64,000 nt of DNA, from the NCBI GenBank assembly GCA_028583405.1, contig CM053261.1, positions 9,987,459 to 10,051,458 of the forward strand. Reading direction: 5' to 3'. Shown piece after piece: positions 25,934 to 38,606 of the stretch (position 1 is its first letter; the number at the start of each line of letters is the position of its first letter). The notes beneath the pieces are model-generated. The model saw nothing but the letters and a program-made list of their open reading frames with translations, was not told the DNA's origin and searched no databases. The position numbers were made by a program, and so were the translations under genes. Source of the stretch: Pogonophryne albipinna. Lineage: Eukaryota; Chordata; Actinopteri; Perciformes; Artedidraconidae.

Positions 25934-27734
25934 CTGTGAATGAGAAACAGCAGAGATGCTAATGTCAGTTTAACGAGGCACGCTATACTATCTGACACAC
26001 AGCTCTAAAAAAAGAGTGTTTCCTCAAAGACCTCACACTTCATATTTCATAAATACCAGAAGTCATGTTTCGAACTAACTTCCTTCCTCAATCAAGGTTG
26101 AGGAACAGAAGAAATGCAACAGAATCAAATCAAAGAAAGTATCATTTATAAAAACAACATTACTTTAAGATCAGATGGAAGTCCGTATGCCAAACAACAA
26201 CAGCTCATGTGAACATCCGACACTCTGAAAACATCACAACATGAAAAGAGGCGTAGGCAGCAAATGAGAGTGAGCCTGACGTGATGGCTGGGTGATGAGA
26301 GAGGACGAGCTATTTTTAGCTCAGGGTGGCGGTGGAGGTGGAGGGGGGGGCAGAGAGCAGCGTGATGGTGGTGGGGCTGCAGGCAGGGGTTAGTTGTGAT
26401 GCTTCTCAAATTGCTCTGCTTTCCTGCGTTCTGGTAAATGGCGGCGATGCATCACTGTCTGTGGGAGGGAGGGGGAGGGGGGAGGGAGGCTAATCACCCC
26501 GCACACTGTTCATCTGGGGCTTCAGTCTATAATGGTGTTCGCTCATTTAAAAATAAACACTTTATGAATGAGGAAACAGAAAGTCACAGATGTATTTTCG
26601 CTGGCTGCCCTTGATGAAAAAAAACACACAATTGTTCTCTTTAAGTTTAGATTTAAAGTCACCAGCAGGAGCAGCTTTTAAAATAACGAAAGGAAAGCAG
26701 CAAAACAGGCTGTAAATGCAACATTATACAGTATAATCTCTCTTTTATTATCACCTTTATTCAGTTAGGCCTCGTTGAGTTGAGGAAAAAATATAGCGAT
26801 GAACAGTTCATACTCATTTTATCAATATCTTTGCATTTAACAAAAATGGCAATTATGATGCAAAATGATCAATGTACAATACATCATAAATCATAAAAGC
26901 AATTGCAATATCCGTTTGAATAATTGAAAGTAGATATTTTAGAAAATCGGACAAAACGGTACACATAAATGTCACCATTTGATGCACTGTCACATAGCTT
27001 TAGGATAAACTGCATCTGTTGTCCTTCGACAAGTCAAAGAAGCACAATAATAAATGGCACAAAGTAAAGAAATACTGCAAGAGAAAAGATACACATACTA
27101 GCTGCACATCACAGATGTATGTGTGTCAGATAAAAGTCAAGTGATGAAGGCTATAAGATAGAAATCAAGGTCAGTGAGTACAGAGCTGAGCAGCAAAAAA
27201 GCATTCCTTCAACATCAAAAACATCCATGAGCAACTCCAACAGAGGGAAGCAGCAGGCGGTTGAGATCAGAGAAGTCTCTTTCAACAACTCACAATTAAC
27301 TCTATCAACACATGGTCATTTACAGTCTCATCTGACCACTCATGCACACAAACACACACGATAAGAGGATCTGCAGGTGGAGGTGGACAGCACAGAGGCA
27401 GGTTGATGTTAATATACACTAGACAAGGAAACATTAGGACAGAAGAGGAATACAGGTCATTTAGCTGAGGAGATTTAGAAGGAGATATAAGGAGGGGAAG
27501 CTCCACTCTCCGGGGCCAATACCATTACTGTTTGGCCCGGCTCCAGGCCTCCGAGGCTGGCTAATATACAGCCGGGGTGGTGGGGGAGACAGGGGGGACG
27601 CTCTGCAGGGACACCCGGTCCTGTCACCAGGATTAAGCATCTATTAAGACTACAGATTCATCTCTTGATTGCTCACATTTATAACGTCTGAGAGAAGATG
27701 TATCACTCACTCACAAAATCATTACAAACCCGGT

Positions 27735-27900
27735 CCATCGCTTTGGTCCAGACTGAAATATCTCAGCAACTATTGAATGGATTACCATCAAATGTGATAC
27801 ATGCGTTCATGATACCCAGGTCTAAAAAGCCAATGTGCAAAACCTGCATTCCCTTTCATATTGTTCTAAAATCTTTATCTACTCCTATTTCTCAATTGAT
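27735..27900. repeat. Perciform interspersed repeat fragment
   Basis: The phrase CAGACTGAAATATCTCAGCA followed by ACTATTGAATGGATTACCAT belongs to a repeat seen again at 30.95-31.75 and 35.2 kb in this window. Confidence 0.45.
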
Positions 27901-28539
27901 TAATTCCCTCATAAAGTAATTTATACATGAGTTCATTCTCCATTGGTCATTTCAAGTCTTCTTTAATACAGCATAATGTCAATTCATAAGTGATGGTCCC
28001 ATTTAGAGTAAAATAAACAATAAAGAAGGGTATGCTTTAGGGCAGGGTTACCTTGTGATTGACAGGTCACTAACATGGTGTTGTCCAGTATGGGTTTTGT
28101 ACATTTTAGTCTTAGACATTAACGCTAAAGAGTTATTTGTAACATTACAGTCTCCGCTGTCTGTTAACTGTTTGTATATCTCAACAATGATTATATGGAT
28201 TGTCATGCATTTTGGTAAATTTACAGAAAAACACTTGCCATCTATTTCATTTGACAGGAGCTTTGAAAAGTGATGAATAGCTGAAAAATGCAAATAGTAG
28301 GCACAATGTTGCTGTAGTTGCAAATTAGCTCCTGCTGGGTTCCAGACGTTCAAAAGGCAAATGCTTAGTTACAATAAGAAGCCATCATAAAAAGGGAGGA
28401 GCTGTGATCTGAATCCAATCAGCCATTAGCAATGTGTAAAAGAAAGAATATTTTGTGTGCCTCTACGTTACATGTTTAGATGCTTTAATGTTCAAAAAGT
28501 GCTTTATTTTCTCATTCTGCCTTTTTCTGCCTTTCACCC

Positions 28540-28800
28540 TCTGTCTGAAACCAGAACCCAGTCTGCTCTGATTGGTTTGCTGGCCGGCTCTGTTGTGATT
28601 AGTCAACCACTTAGAGATGTTCCGCCCCTTAGCCTATCACGTACAATGTGTTGGAGCGCTAGCCAATAGAAGCGCATATTACTTAGTGATGTCACTATGT
28701 TACGGAAGTAAACAAAGGAGTCCAAGGGAGGATCATTTACATACACAAACACTTTTTGAACGGACTAAAGGAAAGGGAAAGCATATTAGGGCCCCTTTAA
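28540..28800. mobile_element. MITE-like repeat ending GGGCCCCTTTAA
   Basis: Contains GATTGGTTTGCTGGC, GTTGTGATTAG, CCGCCCCTTAGCC and GAGCGCTAGCCAATAG, and ends AGGGCCCCTTTAA, a pattern common in teleost non-autonomous DNA elements. Its CCAAT and GC boxes belong to the repeat and need not be a host promoter. Confidence 0.45.
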
Positions 28801-29640
28801 AACTATTATCAGTATTTATCTCAAAGCTCCACTTGCAGAGCACGTCAGTGAGTCCGAGGGAAGCGATGCACAGAGATGACTTTAACTAACAGAGCGACGC
28901 TCAAAGTATCAGGTAAGCAGGTTGCTCTTCCTCATCCATCCTACTGAACATGGTGCGTCTGAATATTTGATGAGGACACAACGCCTCGCTGGACCTGAAC
29001 AAAGCCCGGCGATTGTTAATTAGAGGAAGTGCTCAAACAAACCGCATGAGCACTGCCAACATGGCCAAACATGACGGCTCTAGCTTTGGATTCACAGAAC
29101 AATACCACTCCCCCATCCTCGGTCTCACATGTCCCCCCCCCCCCCCCCTCCACCGGAGCAACTGGGGACGTCATGAAGGTATGGATCTATTTTTAGCTTA
29201 CCGAGAAGGGCACCCTCTGACTGCCCACTGGAAACCCTGTTAATGTGAGTCTATATGCAGCTTCTTCTGGGAGCACCGGGGCTGAAATACAAAGCCTTGT
29301 ACTTAAGTGACAAAGGGAATAGCATAATATAAAAATACAAGTAAACGTACTGCATTATTAGCAAACTATACTGTTCTCTGGATGTGGAAAATGCGTGTTT
29401 AAATGTATTATAATTGCTGTATATATGTAATTCAGTCTTTCTCAGTGTCTGCTGTATTAAATCACAGCAAAACAACTTTTTGAAAATAAAATAAATGCAT
29501 CCATCATTGATTACATGTAGTTCTGTTAATAAACATCTGGAGCTTAAAAGAAGCAACAATAAAGCAGGTCGTTGGACTATTATTCTGAAAAATATATAGA
29601 TTTCAGAATAAAACCAGATGATTTGCAATACAGACCCAAA

Positions 29641-29685
29641 GGACCTTTGGGTTAAGGACTTTTGGGTTAAGGACTTTTGGGTTAA
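29641..29685. repeat. 15-bp tandem repeat, three copies
   Basis: Unit GGACTTTTGGGTTAA three times; the first copy has one change (GGACCTTTGGGTTAA). Confidence 0.9.
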
Positions 29686-30944
29686 GGACATTAACATGAA
29701 ACGCATATTTTGTGCACTGAATTGTACATTTTCTTAAATCTTAAAATACAAAATAGACATTTAGACCAAAACAATATGTCAAATATTATGTATGAAAATA
29801 AAAAGAGCTGTAGAGTGCGTTAAACAATGAGGATCACAGGTGCAACATTTTTAGTATGGCGCAATGATTAATGGTAATAATAATGTAACGATTAGGAGCT
29901 TCTCATTAATGTATGGCGTCAAGTTAGACACCTACACTTCATGTTGTAGTGTATATTATATATGTTATCTATTATTTTATGTCATTTATCTGGTTTTACT
30001 TTGTACTGTATGACTGCATAACAGCCTCTGATATCCTCACAACTAAAGCTCTTAATGTTGGTTACTTTCACTTCTGCATGCTAGATTATTTCCTATGTGA
30101 GGCTTGTGCATGTGTCCATGCATGTGAGGCACAATAAGGAGCAGAAAGCGAAAGATGGGCAGATCTTCCGTCTATTTGTGGCGCAGTGTTTCTCCCTGAC
30201 AGGCCGAGGCGGTGGGAGGAGAGGGAGTGACGCTGTAGGCAAACCGTCAGGACTAAAAAGAAATGTTTTCCATTCACATCCAAGTGCAACACTACAGTCT
30301 GCCTCCACGCACTGTGAAGCCATGATCAGTGGGCTGGAATCCCTCTGTTTACCCTGCTAAAAATAGATTCCACACACTGTGATGACGTGGCATCTCGTGA
30401 CAAGACCCCCTCCCCATCCTCCCTACCTCCCCCTCCTCTCTCATCCAGACTGTAGCGCTGAGCGAGTCATGCCGTTATTAGTATGCAACGCTCGGTCCGG
30501 CTACATGCCAACCCTCCTCAAAAAACCTGTCTGACGTAGCTTTGGAGGAAAAAACCTGGCATGTTCCACGAGAAGGGAGAAGATTGATTTAAAAAGGAGT
30601 GAGATATAGAAGTAAGGATGGATTAGTAGACGGGGGAGGGTAGGGAGGAGGGAGAAGGAGCAAGTGAAGGAGGGGGCAGCAATCAATACCATGACTCATT
30701 CTTTCTGCGGTGGCCACTTCCTAACAGCATTCATTAAAGCAAACCTAATCATTTTGGCCCGATAATCAGATCCTGCGAGGCTCCATCTTCTTTCAGTCCC
30801 CCACCACACACATTCAAATCATGCACACTGATCCTGAAATGGGAGGAAACAGAACCTCATGCAGTGGATCTGATGGTTGTGGTGATGATATGATACTACT
30901 TCAATTAGCAAGTCAAATCTTTGGATAACACCCAAGATGTTTAG

Positions 30945-31760
30945 CCATGATAGCAGCACGGCTCCAAGGAAAGGTCGGTTTGTGGATGGTGTGCCACTCA
31001 GGTTCAGACTGAAATTACAACAACTATCGGATGGATTGAGGTGAAATTTGGTGCAGGCATTCACGGTACCCTAAGGATGAACCCTTATAACTTTCATGAT
31101 CCCCTGATGTTCCCTTTAGTGCCACAACAAGGCGGACATTTTGAGTTTGGCATCAATATCTCAAGAACTACTAGATGAATTGCTGCTGATGAGAATGTGT
31201 ATCCCAAAACCCAAAGTGATGTTTTTCTAATGATTTAACATATTTTTACAATTTCAAATATTTGTATTTTACTGATCAAAATAAAGCAAAAGCAGCTAAT
31301 CCGCATATTTAAGAAAAGGTCAATCCATTAACAACTAGATGAATTTTCAAGACATTTTGTTAAAACTTTCATAATTTTGAAATGTGAAATCATACTGACT
31401 TTGGTGAACTTTTGTCAGTTAATTTTTACATTTTAAAATTGTTATTTACATTCCTTTACTTTGGTGTATGACAAGATTCATGAACTCCTATTGTATTGGC
31501 CTTTGCTGTATGTTGTGTTTCCTGCTAATTAGCATGCTAACAAAACTAAACCTTACATGAGATAACAATAACCTATTAGCACTATATTTGTTAGCATGTT
31601 AGCAAGCTGATGGTATCTTTTTGTTCAAAGGCTAAGAACTCAGGCTTGTTTTACTCAATTAAACTGTATCTACAGTTAGAATTATTATCAAATGAATGTG
31701 GTTATCTAGAGTAAGATACAAGTTATATTTGCATTACTGAAAATGCGCTAACACTGATTA
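30945..31760. repeat. Perciform interspersed repeat, long copy
   Basis: Contains TATCGGATGGATTGAGGTGA, AGGATGAACCC, GATCCCCTGATGTTCC and TCAAGAACTACTAG, then the TTAGCATGCTAAC-rich tail. This order is the one I remember for a widespread spiny-rayed-fish repeat. Class not assigned. Confidence 0.55.
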
Positions 31761-33111
31761 TTTTAAGCTCTGTGGCTAATGCGAAACTTTTTCAAGGGGT
31801 AAAGTGTTTCTTCCTAGAAAGTTCTGGCCCCTCTGCATCGTCCGTCTATATAGGTTTCAGGCTCGGTGTGAATCACACACACCACAGCAGCTCTTTAATG
31901 TTTTCACCTTCAGTCTGAGAATAGCTCCAGCCCAGTGGAGGCCTGCATTGAGCAGGATGTTTAGGACAACTTCTAGGATAGGTCAAACTTCAGACAGTTA
32001 ATATGAGAGAAAGTCAAGTTAAATTATTTATATTGTGCTTTACAGAAAGAGGGTAGGAAAGGAAGGGGGAAATGTGAAAGAGGAAGTCACAATTTCAAGA
32101 AATATAATATAAAAAATGCCTAATTATGTGTGATGAACTCAGATGGCCTGCTGCAGGGGGGATGCTTACATTTGTATTGATTCATCTAAAACTCAAATAT
32201 TTGTTTATTCTTTCTTTAAGCTTCCTGAATGTTCATATTTGCTACTTTTCTTTGTCTTTTGTGAACCATACATGTAACATATTTGTACTGTAGATTAGCC
32301 AAAAACAAGCAGTATAAAGTCTTCCTTGTGGGGTGAATGGTATTTCTCATAACATCTTCCAGTCTAAACGGATAATGCTTTTTTCTTGCAAATGAAAGGC
32401 ATGACTAGTGTCCAAATCAATGCTAACATTAGTCTTAATCTTAACGCAGCTATACTGTTAGTCTGGTTGGTTGATTTCTCAGAAATGTGCACCAAATAAG
32501 CAACATATCCACCCTTTTTGAGTCCTGCATGTTGTGACCCTGTCTTGTACAGGAACCTAGAGTCCTAATCTAGTTGTGATGGTGAGTGAATCTGGGGCTG
32601 TGTATAGTCTGCTGGAGGGGAATGATGGTGCATACAGAGGGTTGGGTGAAGAGGATTTACTAAAATCCGTCTGTGCACATTGAAGTATACTTTATTTAAA
32701 GCCGATGTATACCGGACATTATACGGCTTATTGGGTGGGTTACGTATGCAGAGATAGAACATCCCTCTTTCTTTTAAGTACAACATAGGAGGTTTATGCA
32801 ACATGCCATCTCCCTGCCAGAGGGTGCTGTGTGAGACTGAATATCTGCACAGCACATAAACACACACAATATAATAACCAAACAACCACAATGAGATATA
32901 GATGCTATTGATCAGCTGTTTTGGTTCAAGGAAAGCTACAACGATGGATGTCACCTGACCACTGCAGCTAATGCAAACACTCCCACAAATACTGGAGGAG
33001 ATAATTAACATTTGCATCGTGTCAGTCTGCCTAATTAACGTGAAGCCTGAGAGTTAATCAGTGTTGACAGCGTGTTATCAGATAAACAACACAACATCAG
33101 GAGGGACTCAC

Positions 33112-33500
33112 CTGCAGCTAGTCCCTGTTATTCACCTGGATCTCCACATAATACAACATCGCTGTCAGAGAAAGGTGTATTTTCCCACGAGACGCCCGGT
33201 GAGGATATCGTCGGTGATGGTGTTTATTTTCTGCGCTGGAGGGGGACCGCTGTTCGTCCTGTAGTCCCCCGCTCGGAGCGTTCATGTGTCGACCTGTCAG
33301 TCCCACCCTCCCCGCTGCAGCTCCATCACTAAACACGGTGTGCTGTGTGTGTCCGGTGTGTGTGAGCTCCAGTGTGTGTGAGCTCCGGTGTGTCGCCGGT
33401 GTCTGAGCACAGATCAGGTTAACAGTTACATCAGAAGAAGACAGCACATCCTCCTGCAGAACATGAAGAAGAGGGGCGCCCCCCCGTGGTGCACTGCCGC
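33112..33500 (-). promoter_or_regulatory. pitpnm2: CpG-rich candidate promoter and noncoding exon 1 of pitpnm2
   Basis: A GC- and CpG-rich block, unusual for the window, ends on the minus strand in a perfect donor, CTGCAG then GTGAGT, giving exon end 33112. The next acceptor on the same strand that fits is the one before the pitpnm2 start exon (14236). A 137-codon minus ORF crosses the block but stops before the donor and resembles nothing, so the exon is best read as 5' UTR. TG-rich repeats (GTGTGTGAGCTCC) lie within it. The transcription start is not resolved. Confidence 0.5.
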
Positions 33501-34144
33501 CTGCAGGAGTCAGGCTGGGTAATGTGAACATTACGGCTGGAAATGCTTGAATTACTGGTGGAATAACACAGATATTTTAGTAAAAGTAGCGATACAACAG
33601 TATAACAATTACTACATTCAAAATGTGCCGTAGGTAAAATTATGGACTGTAATATGAGCATTAAGATGTACAATACGTACCACCTAGTTTTATTATAATA
33701 ACTCAATATTGTGTTATAGTTATATTCCACTTTATTTCATCAAATTAGTAACCTTAAATTGCTAATTGAAAACCAAAGATTGCCACCCAGCAGTAGATAT
33801 GACAAAAGTTAATATGAGCTCAACCTTTACCAGTTGCAACATTATAATATGTAGGCATAATGGACACATTCATGCATACAACGTTATAATCCAGTGATAT
33901 AAATCAGTTTTTTCGAACTCTGCATAATGACTTCTTTGACTGTGGGGCATATAATCCAGGACTTTTACTTGTAGGCAATTGTTTTAGTGTGGTTCATGTT
34001 CTTGCTTAAGTAAAGGATCTATTAAAACAGCCAGGGTTTCTATAACTTCATATACAAAAATATAGTGTAATATTTGTGTCAAAGACATTCAACATTTGTA
34101 AAAAAACGAGTCAGTCATAATAACAGGAACAATGTTCCAAGTAG
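33501..34144. other. Intergenic gap between pitpnm2 promoter and mphosph9 3' end
   Basis: About 0.65 kb of A/T-rich sequence with fragments of the TACTTAAGTA-type MITE near 33540-33650 and 33955-34020. No gene seen. Confidence 0.5.
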
Positions 34145-34161
34145 TTATCGAAAAATCTTAA

Positions 34162-34167
34162 TTTATT
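34162..34167 (-). terminator. mphosph9: Polyadenylation signal of mphosph9
   Basis: AATAAA on the minus strand (plus TTTATT), about 800 bases beyond the mphosph9 stop codon, with a T/GT-rich stretch downstream. Cleavage is expected near 34145. An earlier site cannot be excluded. Confidence 0.45.
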
Positions 34168-34283
34168 GTGCAACAACAATATTATAGTTCCAGTGAAGTT
34201 CATGTCTTGTTGAAAACTGCATGGCAAAAGTAAGCAGTGCACAAGATTCCATGCACAAGCATAGATCGAGAAACAACAAAGAA

Positions 34284-34335
<52 letters not shown>

Positions 34336-34969
34336 GAAAGTGTGCTGGTTTGGATTTTACAATGAGCTCCAATACAGAGCGTCCAGTCCTGTAACAAATA
34401 TGAAACATAAAGCAAGGAAAGTGTCAAGTAGTAATGGAAAGTAAACAAAGAAAAAAGGCGATTTTGATTCAAGTAAACAAATAAGTTTTTCAAGTTTCAT
34501 ACATTTGGCCCAAATCAAATAGAAAAAAACGACTCTTAAAAGAAATAAACATGTTAAAAATGTACGAAAACATAAAACAAACACCTTCGACGTCATAAAT
34601 GTTCATTGACACATTAATTAAAATGGCAGTCATAATTCCCGAGTGGATGAATGTCTCTGCTGGAAAGTCCTTTTTGATTATTCATTCACATGGCAGATTT
34701 AAAAATCTACACCTGAATATGGCAAGTAAAACATATCATATTAACATTTCTGTGACTAAAAAAGTAAACGACTTTACAAATCTGTGCATTTCTAAAAATA
34801 TACTCCAAAAATGGAAATATCTTTCAGACATATAAAAATATCCCAGAGATATACGTATAAAAAGATGGTGTGGAGTCTTTGTACAGATGGTTTTATGGCA
34901 CAGGCAGACAATCAGTGCAGTGTATGAAAGTTGTAGCTTCTACACTGTGGTGAGAAAAGACAGACTTTG
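34168..34969 (-). other. mphosph9: mphosph9 3' UTR
   Basis: Noncoding A/T-rich sequence between the stop codon and the candidate poly-A signal. It holds a (CA/GT)n tract at 34286-34332. Confidence 0.5.
34286..34332. repeat. (GT)n microsatellite
   Basis: About 23 GT units, probably within the mphosph9 3' UTR. Confidence 0.92.
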
Positions 34970-35071
34970 CTATATGTTGGCAGAGGAGCGGAGGACGTGG
35001 AATCTCTTCAGAGTCATGCGGAGAGATCCCAGCTGTCGATTCAGCCTCTCCAGACGGTTCTCTAAGGCCAC
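34970..35071 (-). CDS. mphosph9: mphosph9 exon 24 (last; stop codon 34972-34970)
   Basis: Encodes VALENRLERLNRQLGSLRMT and on to KRFHVLRSSANI, then TAG. This terminal helix is the most conserved part of the family. Confidence 0.92.
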   Translation of the reverse strand: MALENRLERLNRQLGSLRMTLKRFHVLRSSANI

Positions 35072-36006
35072 CTGGGGAGGAGAAAGAGAAGAAAATGAAC
35101 TACTTGGATGATTGGTTATTAGTTTCATTTATTTATGAAGCAAAAATGTAATAAATGATCTGGTTTCTGTTCTTCAAACAGAAAGATTAGCAGCTTTTTA
35201 GCCATGATAGCAATCTGTTTGTCAGTCCACCACTTTGGTTAAAATATCTCTACAACTTTTGAAGGGATTGCCATAAAAATGTGCTCATACAATTATGGAG
35301 TTCAGAGGATGAATGCTAATTATTTTGGTGATTCCCTGACTTTTCACTAACCCCATGAATTCAGAATGAAAACAAAGCCCTTGAATGGCAAAAATCCACA
35401 AGAGATTTTCACAGTCGTTTCATGATGGGAAACTCAATCGATCATTTAGAAAATATATAAACAATAACTAATAATAAGATTTTGGATCAATCAATCAATC
35501 AATCATTGTGTTTGTATATACTGAACTAATCGTTACAGGTTTGTAGTAATTTATTCAATACTCGTTTGGTGTATAAAATGTAAAAAGGGAAATACATTTG
35601 AAAAATGCTCATTATAATATCCTAGAGCTCAATGTGACCTCTAAGTGTTTATTTAAAACCCCAAAATATCAAATAATACAATGATATCAAACTAAGAAAA
35701 GCAGTCTTCCTCACATTTGAGAAACTTGACAATCAACAATTGGTTAAAAAAAAGTTATCCACTTAGCCTTTAGCTCTCACTTTAAAACAAACTAAAGTGT
35801 TTGAACATGATCAATATATCTGGGGTCTCACCTCATCTAACCGGGTCTGTAGAGTCACTCTCCCTCCGGCTCCAGGCATCCGACTCAAAGCTGCCTCAAC
35901 CTGCACAACACACACTAGTTAGCATTTAGCACCACAAATAATCATATTGATGAAACAACCGGGAAAATGACATGTGCTGAATGCTTTCACGTTCACCACA
36001 TTTGGT

Positions 36007-36089
<83 letters not shown>

Positions 36090-38575
36090 AGATGTCCCTT
36101 AGGACTAGGACAGAGGAAGGGGGGGAAAGAGGGGGGACATCAACTTTCTAAAAATAGAAGTCATTTAGGAGTGGTGTAAAAACAATGAAGTCTGTGTTAC
36201 ATAAGAGGTCAGCTGAGGATTAGAGTTGAATGTTAAGGCCGGTGTGTCAGAGATAAAAAGCTCTTTAAACTGAACTTCACTGCGGAAGTGAGTAAATGTC
36301 CTTTGTGGAAATATGTGATGTAAATGGAACATTTCAAATTCTGTTTTATGAACTGAGCTTTGTTTGGAAAACTCATTACCAAATCTTCTAACTGCTGGAG
36401 ACAGTGTGGTTCTCCCAGAACATTCTTTATATTATATTTTGACCATTATTAATTCCTTTCTAGCAGGATGTTCATAACGTTTTGCAACAAGTACCTCAGT
36501 TAGACATTATATTGAACTGTCTAACTGAGGTAGCTGCCATTGGAAAATCATTGGTTTGATTTTATTAATGATATTTTTAAGAAATAAAACATATATCAAG
36601 TAGACTGCAACAGGAAAAGAGTTTGAAAAGATAGGAAAGTTTAAATGTTAAAATGTTTTTACCTTTTAATTTGTAAAATGATTTAACATTCAGGTTGATG
36701 CATTTAAGTTTGGTTTTCTTTGATCTTGTTATTAGTCCTTGTTTTTTTACCTGGTACATGTATTTGATCACTTTCTGCTATCGTTTTGTTCAACACAATG
36801 CCTCAGATAGATAAGCCTAACATGTTATACTTTTTATGAGAATGATTACGTAACCCTGGTGGACGAGTGGCTCAACACTGTGTGTGATGATCTGTGAGTC
36901 AGCTCCTCTCAGAGATATAAAAAGCCCTCACCTGCAGTTTCTCCTGCGTCAGCTCATCTAACAGTTTCTCGGCCTCAGTCAGCGAGTGGAATCTGTCCAG
37001 GAGAAACGGAGGCGAGTCCTCGCAGGAGTCCTGCAGCTCGGAGACACCAGAGACCCCCGGCCCCTCCCAGCCCAGCTGGGGGTTTCCCTCCAGAGGGTTA
37101 ACACTGCCCGAGCACTGCTGCAGGTCTGAGGGAGAGGAGCAGAGTGTGATGTGATCCACCACATTTATGTCAATAAGGGAAGCACACTGTAGAAAACACC
37201 TTAAAGTTTATATTGTGTATATTTGGGTTTTGCACTTTATTGATCAAATGTATTGTTTCCCATTTAGTTTTGTGCACTCTGACCTACTTTGTCCTGCAAC
37301 AGCAAACAATTTTCCTTAAGATAGAAATTGTTATATCTCATTATAAACATAACGTTTTTCACAAAAACTGAAAATGTATACACTCCTTAAGTAAATTAGA
37401 TCAATTCCAAAAGACTGGATAAACGTTTAAAAGTTGCTCAAATACTTGTTTTGACAGAAATACAAAAATATTAGCATGAAGAAATCGGGCCAACCATAAG
37501 AATTTAATTTCTATACCACATTTACTTTTAAAACCACTAGAGCTTGAATAAATTACCATCTTCTCTGTCTGCTGAGGAAAACTGGAGTCTCTTCCTGGGA
37601 CTGCCGTTGTGGAATGAATCACGCCTCTGGTCAACTTCATCATCAGTCCTGAAGACAAAATTAGATTGTTTTCAAAATTGATTTTCTGCAGTGTAATAAA
37701 AGTGGTCAAGAATCTACAGTTATGTCTCTGTAACACTGGCTCACTAAGCTGTTTATGGTTCATGCTTAGACTGCATTTTAACAAGCAAGGAATGATTTGG
37801 CCTACTTTGGGTTTTTTGTAAGCAAGATGTCTTATGTCTTACATTTTAGAAAGCAGTGTTGCACATTGTCTGATACAAGGGTGGTCATCACTCTCCTGTT
37901 GTATTTTAAAATGTAGAGGGAATTAATAAATGTGCAAAATGTTCTCTACAATCCATCCAACATTTTGAGATATTATAGCAGTTTTCACTTTGCTTCGATC
38001 GCCTAATCTAACTTGCAGAACTGATAACATGTTGTGTGTTAATCACCTTTTGAGCATGTGTGCCTCTGTTGGCATCAGGTGACCAAAAGCAGTGGAGTAG
38101 TTCTCAGAGGGGCAGCGTTTGGGACTGGACTTCGCAGACCTGGGCATCAGTAAAGTTCCTCTCTTGGCTGGATGGAAAAAAGAAGAGCATGGCATTAGTT
38201 AAAACAATAACTAACCAATACAACATTGAATGAAAAATACATTCACCAGGGGGTTTCAGCAGTTTGAAATGTTTACATTAAAAAGCCTCAAAGTCCAAGT
38301 CTAAATGACCTGCACAGGTCCTCAAAACAACTCTAAAAAAACCTCTAAAAGAGTTCCAGAATACATTGAAACCTGAGCCTGATGTTGTGTATTGGTAAAT
38401 AAGATAATTGTTGATAATATGTGTATGAAGAGCCTGTGAGGACATACTGGGGGTAGTTGTTGGTTTGTTTCGATGTTCTGGAGGCAGTGAGGAGGATCTG
38501 TTGCCGTCTGGAGACAGACTCCTCTGAGCTCTCAAGAGAGCTGCAGCGCTTTTCTTTGCTACCCCTCCTCCTCCG

Positions 38576-38606
<31 letters not shown>

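Noticed and set aside
28540..28700. CCAAT and GC boxes near 28.6 kb as a gene promoter
   Set aside because: They lie inside a MITE-like repeat with no downstream exon.
29641..29685. Short direct repeats as a CRISPR-like array
   Set aside because: Copies abut without spacers, and the host is a vertebrate; these are simple tandem repeats.
33118..33531. 137-codon minus-strand ORF as a small gene
   Set aside because: It lies in a CpG-rich block, has no recognisable motif and stops just before a strong splice donor. A noncoding first exon is simpler.
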